A stretch of DNA of 48,378 bases from Bacillota bacterium (lineage in GTDB: Bacteria > Bacillota > Clostridia > Christensenellales > Pumilibacteraceae): positions 1-48,378 of the forward strand of contig DXHT01000024.1 in the NCBI GenBank assembly GCA_019113265.1, written 5' to 3'. Shown here piece after piece: positions 1-8,850 of the stretch (position 1 is the stretch's first letter; the number at the start of each line of letters is the position of its first letter). A program made the position numbers and the translations under genes. The notes beneath the pieces are model-generated. The model saw only the letters and a list, made by a program, of their open reading frames with translations, was not told where the DNA came from and searched no databases.

Positions 1-747
1 GACGAGGAACACCGCCACGAATACGTTGACCGATTCGGGAGCGTGTAAAACGATAAGAGCGATATCCGCGGCTATCGTATATACGATAACGGGGATGCCG
101 AAATTGAGCAGTCCGCCGCTGCGGCAATACACCTCAACGAGATGAGTGAACGCGGCGACGAGCAAAAGAGCCGTAACTATTTCAAGCGTTACGAACGCCG
201 TCTGCACATTTGCAAGCGCCGTCGAATATACGACGGGAATCGCCATGGAAAAGCAAAGAAGATACGCGAAAGAAAGTACGAGTCGCATTACGCCGATATC
301 CGGTCTGCTCTTTGTCCCTGCCTCCGCCGCGCGGAACGCAAGCCCGATAAAGAACAGCCCGTAAGCGACGAACTGCAAAGCAAGCAACGTAAAATCGGTA
401 TGCGCCATGCCGCCGACGAGGACAAGCCCGCTCATCAGCGCCATGCGCCGCATGGAAATTCGCTTGCCGCACTCTGCGGAGCGCGTAAACAAGAATGCGA
501 ACGCTCTGCCGTTGACTATTGCCGCGATAAATGCGGCAACAAGAGACGCCAGCGTCACTATGTGCGCGTACCACCGGGCGGGATCGTCTTTCGTCCAGAA
601 AGGCTCGTCCGCGGTAAAGCCCATAACCACCGCCGCCGTCCGCTCTCCGAAAAGCAGCAAAAAATATAAAACCACAAGCAGGACAAACAGATAGCGGAAT
701 ACGCCCGCTTTTTCGTTCTGTTTTCTGCCGTTAGCTTCCACTGTCAA
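1..747 (-). CDS. hypothetical multi-pass membrane protein, 3' end cut by window edge
   Basis: Manual minus-strand translation from TTG at 747 with upstream GGAGG: MTVEANGRKQNEKAGVFRYLFVLLVVLYFLLLFGERTAAVVMGFTADEPFW... continues open to base 1; several hydrophobic segments. Not in the supplied ORF track. Confidence 0.7.
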   Translation of the reverse strand, partial: MTVEANGRKQNEKAGVFRYLFVLLVVLYFLLLFGERTAAVVMGFTADEPFWTKDDPARWYAHIVTLASLVAAFIAAIVNGRAFAFLFTRSAECGKRISMRRMALMSGLVLVGGMAHTDFTLLALQFVAYGLFFIGLAFRAAEAGTKSRPDIGVMRLVLSFAYLLCFSMAIPVVYSTALANVQTAFVTLEIVTALLLVAAFTHLVEVYCRSGGLLNFGIPVIVYTIAADIALIVLHAPESVNVFVAVFLV

Positions 748-811
748 AACAACCTCCGAAACCGATTATTCCCTTTTTCATATGTAAAGTACATATTTTC
801 GGTAAGTGTTA

Positions 812-2239
812 TCAGACGTTTATCGCCGTCTCTTCGTCGGAAATCTTTTCTGCGCGAAGAACGGGCATGATATGCTCGTTTATAAACTCCTCGGTCTGCG
901 CTTCCGCTCTTCCCGTAAAGTTTCGGGGATCCATTATGTCGTCGATGCGGTCGCGTATCGCGCCGAACGCGTCGTCGCTCTTAATGCGGGCGATAAGGTC
1001 GTTGTCGCCGCCCTCTTTCTTGACGACTGCCGCCGCGTCCATGGAGTGCTCGCGGATGAGTTCGTGCAAAGTCTGACGATTGCCTCCCGCTTTGACACAT
1101 TCCATAAGTATGGTCTCCGTCGCCATAAAAGGAAGCTCCGCCGCTATGTGCTTTGCTATGACTTTGTCGTATACGACCATTCCGCCCGTAACGTTCACGA
1201 GAAGATTGAGTATGCCGTCGGTTGCAAGGAACGCCTGCGGTATAGTTATACGCTTGTTCGCACTGTCGTCGAGAGTGCGCTCGAACCACTGAGTGGAAGC
1301 GGTTATAGCCTCGTTTTCGGGAAGAGTTATCACATAGCGTGCGAGGGCGCATATTCTCTCGCTGCGCATGGGGTTGCGCTTATACGCCATTGCGGACGAA
1401 CCTATCTGATTCTTTTCAAACGGCTCTTCCATTTCCTTCATGTTTTGAAGTATGCGGAGATCGTTTGCAAATTTATACGCGCTCTGCGCTATGCGCGAGA
1501 GGACGGAAAGTACGTTGTAATCGAGCTTACGCGTATAGGTTTGTCCGGACACGGCAAACGCCGCATCGAAGCCCATTTTTTTAACTACGTACTTTTCAAG
1601 CGCTTTCACCTTTTCTCCGTCACCGTCGAAAAGCGTCATGAAGCTCGCCTGCGTTCCCGTCGTGCCCTTGACTCCGCGCAGTTTAAGTCCCTTTATCACG
1701 GCGATAAGATCCTCGTAATCCATAAGAAGATCTTGCAGCCACAGGCAAGCGCGTTTTCCTACCGTCGTCAGCTGAGCGGGTTGAAGGTGCGTAAAGCCGA
1801 GGGTGGGCATTCCCTTATATTCGAGAGCGAACGCGGAAAGTTTCTTCATCGCTTGAAGGAGCTTGCCCTTCACGAGTTCGAGAGCTTCTCTCATGAGTAT
1901 TACTTCGGCGTTGTCGGTAACGTAACAGCTCGTCGCACCGAGGTGGATTATTGGTTCCGCCGCAGGCGCCTGCTTGCCGAACGCATAGACGTGCGCCATA
2001 ACGTCGTGGCGCACTTCCTTTTCGCGCGCCGCGGCGAGCGAGTAATTGATGTCGGAGACATGCGCTTTCATCTGCGCTATCTGTTCGTCCGTTATATTGA
2101 GTCCGAGCGACTTTTCCCCCTCAGCAAGGGCTATCCACAGCTTGCGCCAAGTAGTGAATCTGTTGTCGTCGGAGAATACGCGGCTCATCTCTTTGGAGGC
2201 GTATCTCGTTATAAGCGGATTTTCGTAAGTGTCTTTCAT
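812..2239 (-). CDS. purB: adenylosuccinate lyase
   Basis: 475 aa; MKDTYENPLITRYASKEMSRVFSDDNRFTTWRKLWIALAEGEKSLG, HLGATSCYVTDNA, GSSAMAYKRNPMRSE signature of the fumarase/ASL superfamily. Confidence 0.96.
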   Translation of the reverse strand: MKDTYENPLITRYASKEMSRVFSDDNRFTTWRKLWIALAEGEKSLGLNITDEQIAQMKAHVSDINYSLAAAREKEVRHDVMAHVYAFGKQAPAAEPIIHLGATSCYVTDNAEVILMREALELVKGKLLQAMKKLSAFALEYKGMPTLGFTHLQPAQLTTVGKRACLWLQDLLMDYEDLIAVIKGLKLRGVKGTTGTQASFMTLFDGDGEKVKALEKYVVKKMGFDAAFAVSGQTYTRKLDYNVLSVLSRIAQSAYKFANDLRILQNMKEMEEPFEKNQIGSSAMAYKRNPMRSERICALARYVITLPENEAITASTQWFERTLDDSANKRITIPQAFLATDGILNLLVNVTGGMVVYDKVIAKHIAAELPFMATETILMECVKAGGNRQTLHELIREHSMDAAAVVKKEGGDNDLIARIKSDDAFGAIRDRIDDIMDPRNFTGRAEAQTEEFINEHIMPVLRAEKISDEETAINV

Positions 2240-3066
2240 ATGTAACTCTCCGTTCGGAAAAATTTTTCTGCGTTTATGTGCATTACGGCGGCGGTTTCTT
2301 CCGCCGTAAGTCCCGCCGCGGCAAGATCGCCGTCAAGCGAAAGAAGATCGTATATATCTGTGAGTCCTTCCGGATAATACTCCGCACCGTACAAGTCGGA
2401 GCCGATACATACGTGATCCGCGCCCGCCACTTCGCAGAAGTGCAGGACGTGTTTTATGTAATCCTCTCTGCGGCAGTTTTCGCCGTATGAAAGTTTCGCA
2501 TCGAGAAACGCAGGTACTGCGGCAACGCCTATCACCCCGCCCGCATCCGCGATCAGCTTTGCCTGTTCGTCCGTTATAGAGCGCGGATGATCGGAAAGCG
2601 CGCGGGACGCGGTATGCGAACAAAGAATACGGCAACCCGTTTTTACGGCTTCGTCAAACGCGTCGTAAAACGACGTGTCCGAAAGGTGCGCCGTATCGAG
2701 TGCCACGCCCGCGTTTGCCATAATGCGTATCGCACGTCTGCCCGCACGCGTCAGAGGCAGTTCGGCTCCGACTCCGCCCGCCAGCCCGTTGCGTCCGTTC
2801 CACGTCAGTGACGCATATACGGGCGAGAGCTCCCTAAGCACACATTCTCTGTCCTGCGACAATACGCTTCCGAGATCCTCGATACCGGCGGCGCGTCCGC
2901 TACGGTACTTATGAAGTCCTTCTTTGCCGCGATCCGAGTCGGATAGCCCCGTCACCCATATAGCGAACACCGCTTTATAGCCGCACTCGTCATAGCCGCG
3001 CAATATCTCGCTTCTGTCCTTTTCGGGTAAAGCCGTCGCAATATCGTTATGAAGATCGAAAACCAT
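2236..3066 (-). CDS. membrane dipeptidase, peptidase family M19
   Basis: DLHNDI motif, LDTAHLSD, CSHTASRALSDHPRSITDEQ, CIGSDLYG typical of M19 renal-dipeptidase family; overlaps purB start by 4 nt. Confidence 0.88.
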   Translation of the reverse strand: MVFDLHNDIATALPEKDRSEILRGYDECGYKAVFAIWVTGLSDSDRGKEGLHKYRSGRAAGIEDLGSVLSQDRECVLRELSPVYASLTWNGRNGLAGGVGAELPLTRAGRRAIRIMANAGVALDTAHLSDTSFYDAFDEAVKTGCRILCSHTASRALSDHPRSITDEQAKLIADAGGVIGVAAVPAFLDAKLSYGENCRREDYIKHVLHFCEVAGADHVCIGSDLYGAEYYPEGLTDIYDLLSLDGDLAAAGLTAEETAAVMHINAEKFFRTESYI

Positions 3067-3077
3067 ACATTATGGTT

Positions 3078-4601
3078 TTATGCCATGGCTTTCAGATCGG
3101 TGTTAATGCAAGCGTATAACTCGGCAAGCCGCCTGAACTTGGGCACTTTTTCTATTTCTTCCAGTCTGTGCCCGAAAATGTACAACAGATCGTCCGCCGC
3201 CTGTTTGCCCGCTTTAAGCAGTCTTATCCGCCCGCCCTTGCGATGTCCCGTGTACGGCACTATTCGCGTAAGCGCGAAAGCGCTCGCGCTCACTATGCCG
3301 AAAAGCAGGTTGCGGTAATGAAAATACATTTTGTTCTTGCGGGCGCAGTCCTCGTCTATCTCACGTCTCATGCGCGGCTGTTCAGCGTTGTACGCAAGAC
3401 GCACCGAATCGCATATCTTTTCGTATATGTCTTCGAGAGACGCGTCAAGGCTTTGCTTGTCAAGCGCTTTAAGCTCTTCGGCGATCGCGCCGAACTTGCG
3501 CGAAAACGCGATGAGCGAATCGAAATCGGGCGCGGTCACCGTCAGTCCGTCCTGATCGGCATAAACGCGGGGCATAACTATCTGCTCGGCGAATATAAGC
3601 GCGTCGCAAAGCAGCGCTCTTTCGCTCTCGCCGCCCGCATTACCGCCCGGGCATACGAACACGGTATTATACACGTAATCGAAAGCGGACCTGGTGCGAT
3701 ACATCATATCGTCGAATTGCGCGCATGCGGTGCTAAGTCCTTTTCGCGCGTTCTGCTTGTTGATGCGATCGTATTCCGCTATCGAGCGGACGGCCTCTTC
3801 GTCGTACGCCGCATTCTCTGCATACACCGCGTCGCTCCCCGCAAGTGTAAAACCCGGTCGGAACGAGCGTACAAAATGGGAGAACACCCCGTATAAGGTC
3901 TTTGCCTCACTGCATATCTCCGCAGAAGGTTGCGAGAGAGCTTTGCCTACCGGTATAAACGACACGGCGCGCACGAGCGCTTTAACAACGGTCTCGCAAA
4001 TGGAAATGACGAGATTTCCTATCTCTTCATCGTCCAGCATGGCGATTCGCCTGTCTGCCACGGTTATGCGGCGACAGTCGTTGCCCATGGTTATATACTC
4101 CTGACGCGCCGAGTCCGCATCTTCGGGTTTACCGTATATCGCACCTATCGTATCGTACAGTGCGCTTAGTAGCGATGAAGTTTCGGAAAGCGCATTGAGC
4201 AGAAATCCGCGGCAGATCTCACGCGGCTGTCCGGAATAGCTCATCTTTGCCATGGGTTCGAGCAGAAGATCCATAATGAACTCCGCACCGCACAGCTTTC
4301 CCTCCTGCCGCTTACGCCGTATATCGGACAAACGATAGAAATACTCCGCGAAAAAGTTATTGGGATCGGCTTTTCTTACCTTGCCGAACCATATGCCTGC
4401 CATTTCATAGTCGCCCGCGTCGAAATAGCCGTGAGCGGTCGCATAATCCGATCTGGCCTTATCCGCATCCACTATCTTGCCCTGAGCCGTAAGCTCGGTC
4501 AAAGTAAAATTCTTTCCGCAATACGGGCAAGTCACTTCTTCGCCGCGTGCGGCAACAAAACTCTTTCCGCAATTAGCGCATATGATGTGTATCGACGGCA
4601 T
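3078..4601 (-). CDS. zinc-ribbon protein of unknown function with large helical C-terminal region
   Basis: N-terminal CxxC...CxxC (ICANCGKSF...VTCPYCGKNF). Start moved from 4631 to ATG at 4601: GGAGG lies just upstream of 4601, and the 4631 ATG sits next to a promoter -10 (TATAAT 4632-4637). Confidence 0.8.
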   Translation of the reverse strand: MPSIHIICANCGKSFVAARGEEVTCPYCGKNFTLTELTAQGKIVDADKARSDYATAHGYFDAGDYEMAGIWFGKVRKADPNNFFAEYFYRLSDIRRKRQEGKLCGAEFIMDLLLEPMAKMSYSGQPREICRGFLLNALSETSSLLSALYDTIGAIYGKPEDADSARQEYITMGNDCRRITVADRRIAMLDDEEIGNLVISICETVVKALVRAVSFIPVGKALSQPSAEICSEAKTLYGVFSHFVRSFRPGFTLAGSDAVYAENAAYDEEAVRSIAEYDRINKQNARKGLSTACAQFDDMMYRTRSAFDYVYNTVFVCPGGNAGGESERALLCDALIFAEQIVMPRVYADQDGLTVTAPDFDSLIAFSRKFGAIAEELKALDKQSLDASLEDIYEKICDSVRLAYNAEQPRMRREIDEDCARKNKMYFHYRNLLFGIVSASAFALTRIVPYTGHRKGGRIRLLKAGKQAADDLLYIFGHRLEEIEKVPKFRRLAELYACINTDLKAMA

Positions 4602-4631
4602 TTTGATGACCTCCCTATCGCATTTACGCAT

Positions 4632-4660
4632 ATTATACTACAACTATGCGCATTTGTAAA
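4632..4660 (-). promoter_or_regulatory. sigma-A type promoter for the zinc-ribbon gene
   Basis: Minus strand TTTACA (4655-4660) - 17 bp - TATAAT (4632-4637). Confidence 0.75.
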
Positions 4661-4795
4661 GAGTTTGACGAATAGCAACGAAAAGGCGGCTGTACTTGCA
4701 TCGGCAACGCTTGCCGACGCGTTCTTACCGAGAAACTTACGTTTGCGCTCAAGAACGATAGCCCGATAATCGATTATTCCCCGTTTCTGAGATTC

Positions 4796-4861
4796 TTACG
4801 CGGCAATAAAGCATGAATCTTACGCGACAATGAGATATAATCGGGATTTACGCGGCAATAA
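4796..4861. repeat. three direct copies of TTACGCGRCAATRA
   Basis: ttacgcggcaataa at 4796-4809, ttacgcgacaatga at 4820-4833, ttacgcggcaataa at 4848-4861. Confidence 0.7.
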
Positions 4862-4873
4862 GACAAAGAAAAA

Positions 4874-4896
4874 CGGACCCGCCGACGGCGGATCCG
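4874..4896 (-). terminator. intrinsic terminator downstream of ispH-rpsA
   Basis: Stem cggacccgcc/ggcggatccg (one mismatch), loop gac, followed on the minus strand by tttttcttt. Confidence 0.75.
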
Positions 4897-4912
4897 CTTT
4901 ACTTTATTCTCG

Positions 4913-6994
4913 TTACTGTTTAAGGTCTTTAAGAAGATCCGCAAACGGATTGTTGCCGGAATCTTCGCTCCACTCCGCATCGCCTGCGTCCTTTTCGCGG
5001 TCGCCCTTTCTCGCTGCGCGGGGTTTGGAATCCTTTCTGTCCGATCTCTGCGCTTTTTCCTCGGTGGAAAGCTCAGGCATGCAAGCCTTTGCGCTGAGAT
5101 TTATCTTCTTGTTCTCGGAATCTATTGCAAGAACCTTGACTTCTATTTCGTCGCCCACCTTGTAAATGTCGTTTATGTTCTTTACATAGGTGTTGCTCGC
5201 TTCGGATACGTGTACGAGACCCTCAACGCCCGGTTCCACTTCGACGAACGCGCCGAAAGGCATGATGGACGTGATCTTACCCTTGAATACCGATCCGACG
5301 GGATGGTTCTCGACTGCAACATCGAACGGGTGCTTCTGGAGCTGCTTGTATCCGAGGGATACTTTGCCCTTCTCGCGGTCGGCTTTGAGAACTACGAAAT
5401 CGTACTTCTTACCGACGGTGAGGATATCCGCTATGGACTTGAACTTCGTCCACGAAACGTCGCTTATGTGAACAAGGCAGTCATAACCGTCAACGCTTAC
5501 AAACGCGCCGAACTTGCTTATGCTCTTGACCTTGCCGTTGACGATAACACCGGGAACTACGTTCGCCCAGAATATTTCTTCTCTCTCCTTGCGCTCGCGT
5601 TCGAGGATCACTCTCTGGCTTGCGACGATACGCTTTTTCTCGTCGTTAATTTCAAGAGCGACAAGGCGCAGCGTCTTTCCCTCGTATGCCTTGGGATCGC
5701 TGACGTACTTTTCCTTTATCTGAGAGGCGGGAACGAATACGGTATAAGTGCCAAGCTTGCCGAGAAGTCCGCCGCCCTTGTTCTTTTCCTTATTGCGCTC
5801 GACGGCCTTGTTTACGACAAGTTCAAACTCTTCACCGTTTCTCACGGTGTCGACTATCTTGTCGCCCTCTTTGACCTCGTCCACCGCTTTCTTGGAAAAC
5901 GGGTACGCGCCGTCCGGCTTGGAGGGAAGCAGTTTAGCTTCGAGTTCTTTTCCTTCCGGGTAGTTGGCGGGATCGTATGCGGTACCTTCAAGCTCCGCAT
6001 CTTCCGCGGCTATAAAGCCGTCCATCTTCGTGCCGCAATCGACGGTGATTCCCTTCTCGTCGGCCGAAACGACTTTGACCGTATATACCCTGCCGCTGCT
6101 CAGTTTTTTGCCGCTTGTTTCATCGGCGCCGACCGCCTGCAAGAATTCCTCATTCGTTGCTTCGGTGAAGTTGTTGTCCATGTATTGAAGTACCTCCGTT
6201 ATCGACTCATCGGGAGCCGACGCGCCGGCGACTATGCCTATTTTGTCGTCGGCATTGAATTTTATTCTTTTCAGATCCTCTGCCGAACCGATAAGGAAAG
6301 CGCTACAAAAACTCTCGCATATATCCTTTAGTTTCAACGTGTTGGAACTGCGAACGTCTCCGATCACCAGAACCTTGTCACATAACTTCGACAATTCTTC
6401 CGCTTCTCTTTGCCGTTCTTGTGTAGTATAACAAATTGTGTCGAATATTTCAACTGTTTTTAATCTATCTTTCGTAAATTTATACGCTATATTTGCAAAT
6501 TTTTTCGCAGATGACGTCGTTTGTGCGACAAGACACAGCTTTTCGCACGTCAATAGCGAATCGGGTATCGCGTTCTCGTCTTCTATTATCACCGCATTGT
6601 ATCCGCATATCGAATTTATTCCGACTACTTCAGGGTGATCTTTCTTTCCGAATACGGCTATCGTATAGCCCTTTTTATACATATCGGCGACTATATCGCG
6701 CGTGCGCTTTACGAACGGACAGGTAGCATCCACGATATTCAGTCCGCGCGCTTTCGCTTCCGCGATCACTTCGAGCGGAGCGCCGTGCGAGCGTATGACG
6801 AGAGTGGAGCCCTCTTCCGCCTCGCTCACATCATCGATGGCGCGTATCCCCTTTTTTTCAAGCTCTTCCACTATGCGCGAGTTGTGTATGAGGTGCCCGT
6901 AGGTATACACTTTGCCGCTTGCGCTCTCGACGAGCGACAGCGATCGTCTTACGCCGTAACAAAAACCGAGATTTTTTGCTTTATATATCTTCAA
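4913..6994 (-). CDS. ispH: fused 4-hydroxy-3-methylbut-2-enyl diphosphate reductase / ribosomal protein S1-like protein
   Basis: 693 aa; N-terminal IspH (GFCYGVRRSL, GHLIHNSRIVEELEKKGI, DATCPFVKRT) followed by S1 domains (GKVKSISKFGAFVSVDGYDCLVHISDVSW; GKITSIMPFGAFVEVEPGVEGLVHVSE). Confidence 0.93.
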   Translation of the reverse strand: MKIYKAKNLGFCYGVRRSLSLVESASGKVYTYGHLIHNSRIVEELEKKGIRAIDDVSEAEEGSTLVIRSHGAPLEVIAEAKARGLNIVDATCPFVKRTRDIVADMYKKGYTIAVFGKKDHPEVVGINSICGYNAVIIEDENAIPDSLLTCEKLCLVAQTTSSAKKFANIAYKFTKDRLKTVEIFDTICYTTQERQREAEELSKLCDKVLVIGDVRSSNTLKLKDICESFCSAFLIGSAEDLKRIKFNADDKIGIVAGASAPDESITEVLQYMDNNFTEATNEEFLQAVGADETSGKKLSSGRVYTVKVVSADEKGITVDCGTKMDGFIAAEDAELEGTAYDPANYPEGKELEAKLLPSKPDGAYPFSKKAVDEVKEGDKIVDTVRNGEEFELVVNKAVERNKEKNKGGGLLGKLGTYTVFVPASQIKEKYVSDPKAYEGKTLRLVALEINDEKKRIVASQRVILERERKEREEIFWANVVPGVIVNGKVKSISKFGAFVSVDGYDCLVHISDVSWTKFKSIADILTVGKKYDFVVLKADREKGKVSLGYKQLQKHPFDVAVENHPVGSVFKGKITSIMPFGAFVEVEPGVEGLVHVSEASNTYVKNINDIYKVGDEIEVKVLAIDSENKKINLSAKACMPELSTEEKAQRSDRKDSKPRAARKGDREKDAGDAEWSEDSGNNPFADLLKDLKQ

Positions 6995-6997
6995 AAC

Positions 6998-7843
6998 TCA
7001 TTCACCGCCGTTTTCGCCTGCGTTGCCGCCAGCCGTGCGCCCGCCATTTCTCTTCATTTGTTTAATACGCAGTTTTTCCTCTTTGCGGCGGAGTTTTTCC
7101 TCTTTCTTGGCTGCTTTCGCGCGGGCTTTCATGCGCTTCTTTTCCGCACGCAGTTCCTTACGGTAACGTCTGCCGTCCATTATTTCGCGCAAGTGGTTCT
7201 TTGCGTCTTCCATTCCCGCCGAAACGGCTTCCGCAAGTTCGCCCAGTTTTTCCGCATTGAGCGGTCCGGAAACGCGGGAGACGAGATCTATCGGCTTGCC
7301 TATATACATATACGTCCTGCGGAAAAACCTCGGACGGCGGTATATATATACGGGTACGACGGGAGCTTTACCGCGTACGGCAAACATTGCCGCGCCCTTT
7401 TTTACGGCAAGCATGGATTCTTCGTCCGCATCTCGGTTGCGCGTTCCCTCAGGGAATATTCCGAGCACTTCGCCCTTTCCGAGAAGTGCGACGACGCGAC
7501 GAATGGTGGAAAGATCTATATTGCTCCTGTTTACGCCCACTACGCCCAGACGGGGCAACAGCCAGCGGAAGAACGCGTGGTTGTAAAACTCCTCTTTTGC
7601 AATGAAATGCCAGTACATGGGAATGGACGAAAAAGCGGCGGGAGCGTCGAGCATACTGCGATGATTGAACGCGAGGATATACCCGCCCTTTTCGGGAAGG
7701 TTTTCCAGACCGAGCGCCCTGCCGGGAAGCATCAGTTTGAGCAACGGATACAGCATGGTTTTGAGAAATCCGAACCACGCGCGGTAGTTGCACTTCTTGT
7801 CTATCGCCTTGCGATATTTCTCTTTTTTAAGCACTCCGCCCAT
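6998..7843 (-). CDS. plsC: 1-acyl-sn-glycerol-3-phosphate acyltransferase
   Basis: FNHRSMLDAPA (NHxxxxD) and FPEGTRNRD motifs; Lys/Arg-rich C-terminus; next to cmk and ispH as in many Clostridia. Confidence 0.9.
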   Translation of the reverse strand: MGGVLKKEKYRKAIDKKCNYRAWFGFLKTMLYPLLKLMLPGRALGLENLPEKGGYILAFNHRSMLDAPAAFSSIPMYWHFIAKEEFYNHAFFRWLLPRLGVVGVNRSNIDLSTIRRVVALLGKGEVLGIFPEGTRNRDADEESMLAVKKGAAMFAVRGKAPVVPVYIYRRPRFFRRTYMYIGKPIDLVSRVSGPLNAEKLGELAEAVSAGMEDAKNHLREIMDGRRYRKELRAEKKRMKARAKAAKKEEKLRRKEEKLRIKQMKRNGGRTAGGNAGENGGE

Positions 7844-8498
7844 TTTTTACGAACGATATCATCCTTTCCGCAACTTCTTCCGCGGTCATGTTATCCGAGT
7901 CTATCTCCACTGCGTCATCGGCCTTGCGCAGAGGAGATATTTCTCTCGTCATATCCCGCTTATCGCGCGCGGCTATATCCGCCTTTACCCTATCCAAATC
8001 CACGTCCTCGCCCTTTGCCCTCAATTCTTCGTATCTGCGGCGGGCGCGTTCTTCGACGGACGCGGTAAGGTAAAACTTATATTCCGCATTCGGCAGAACA
8101 CATGTCCCTATATCCCTGCCGTCGAGAACGGAAGTGTTCTCTGCGGCTATACGCCTCTGCAATCCGAGGAGAGCGGCGCGAACGCACGGGAGCGCACTGA
8201 AACGGCTACCGTAATCGGACACGTCGCCTAAGCGTATCGCGTCCGTGACGTCCTCGCCGTCAAGATACATTCTCTGCCGCCCGCCCGAAAATTCCGCTTT
8301 TATGTCCGTTGCCGATAGTAAGTCCGAAACGAGAGCATTATCTTCTTTCCAGCCGTCGCGCTTTGCTTTAAGCCCTACCGTGCGGTAAAGCGCGCCCGTA
8401 TCGAGATACATTATCCCCAACTTTTTGGCAAGCAGTTTTGCCACCGTGCTTTTGCCCGCTCCCGACGGCCCGTCTATCGCTATGTTATACTCCTTCAT
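7827..8498 (-). CDS. cmk: cytidylate kinase
   Basis: MKEYNIAIDGPSGAGKSTVAKLLAKKLGIMYLDTGALYRTVGLKA, DGRDIGTCVLPNAEYKFYLTAS; start placed at the ATG before KEYNIAI. Confidence 0.95.
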   Translation of the reverse strand: MKEYNIAIDGPSGAGKSTVAKLLAKKLGIMYLDTGALYRTVGLKAKRDGWKEDNALVSDLLSATDIKAEFSGGRQRMYLDGEDVTDAIRLGDVSDYGSRFSALPCVRAALLGLQRRIAAENTSVLDGRDIGTCVLPNAEYKFYLTASVEERARRRYEELRAKGEDVDLDRVKADIAARDKRDMTREISPLRKADDAVEIDSDNMTAEEVAERMISFVKNGRSA

Positions 8499-8850
8499 CG
8501 GCATACTCCCTGCGTAAAGCCGCCGCCTTGCCCATGTAGACATGAACGGCGTTAGCCGCGTCATCCGACGAACATACGGTGACCATGACGCGTATGCACA
8601 TCGGAAGCGCGCCGTCTATATCCGGCTCGACGCAAGAAAACAGCGGCGCGGGCAGTACTCCCGACTCTCTTATCGCCTTAGCGGGATAGGATGCGGTCAG
8701 ATCCTTAGTCGTTGATATCAATATGCTGACAACGCTGTCGAAAGAATTCTTCTCCGCTATCCTCTTTATGAGCGCGACCGACTTCGCGGAGATCTCCTCC
8801 TCGGTGTTCGCGTCTACGGTTATCGCGCCCCTTATGGCAAATACGTTCAT
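8485..8850 (-). CDS. aroH: chorismate mutase, AroH type
   Basis: MNVFAIRGAITVDANTEEEI...ILISTTKDLTASYPAKAIRE...CIRVMVTV, characteristic of AroH. Confidence 0.92.
   Translation of the reverse strand: MNVFAIRGAITVDANTEEEISAKSVALIKRIAEKNSFDSVVSILISTTKDLTASYPAKAIRESGVLPAPLFSCVEPDIDGALPMCIRVMVTVCSSDDAANAVHVYMGKAAALRREYADEGV

Noticed and set aside
806-2245. 479-aa plus-strand ORF fully antisense to purB
   Set aside because: Shadow ORF of a GC-biased codon pattern; low-complexity His/Arg/Tyr-rich translation with no domain signal, while the minus frame is clearly PurB.
4774-4980. 68-aa minus-strand ORF after ispH-rpsA
   Set aside because: Runs through the terminator hairpin and the iterated boxes and starts inside the ispH-rpsA gene.
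5210-8068. Long plus-strand ORFs (373 and 477 aa) antisense to ispH-rpsA and plsC
   Set aside because: Antisense to unmistakable conserved genes; composition typical of reverse-complement artefacts.
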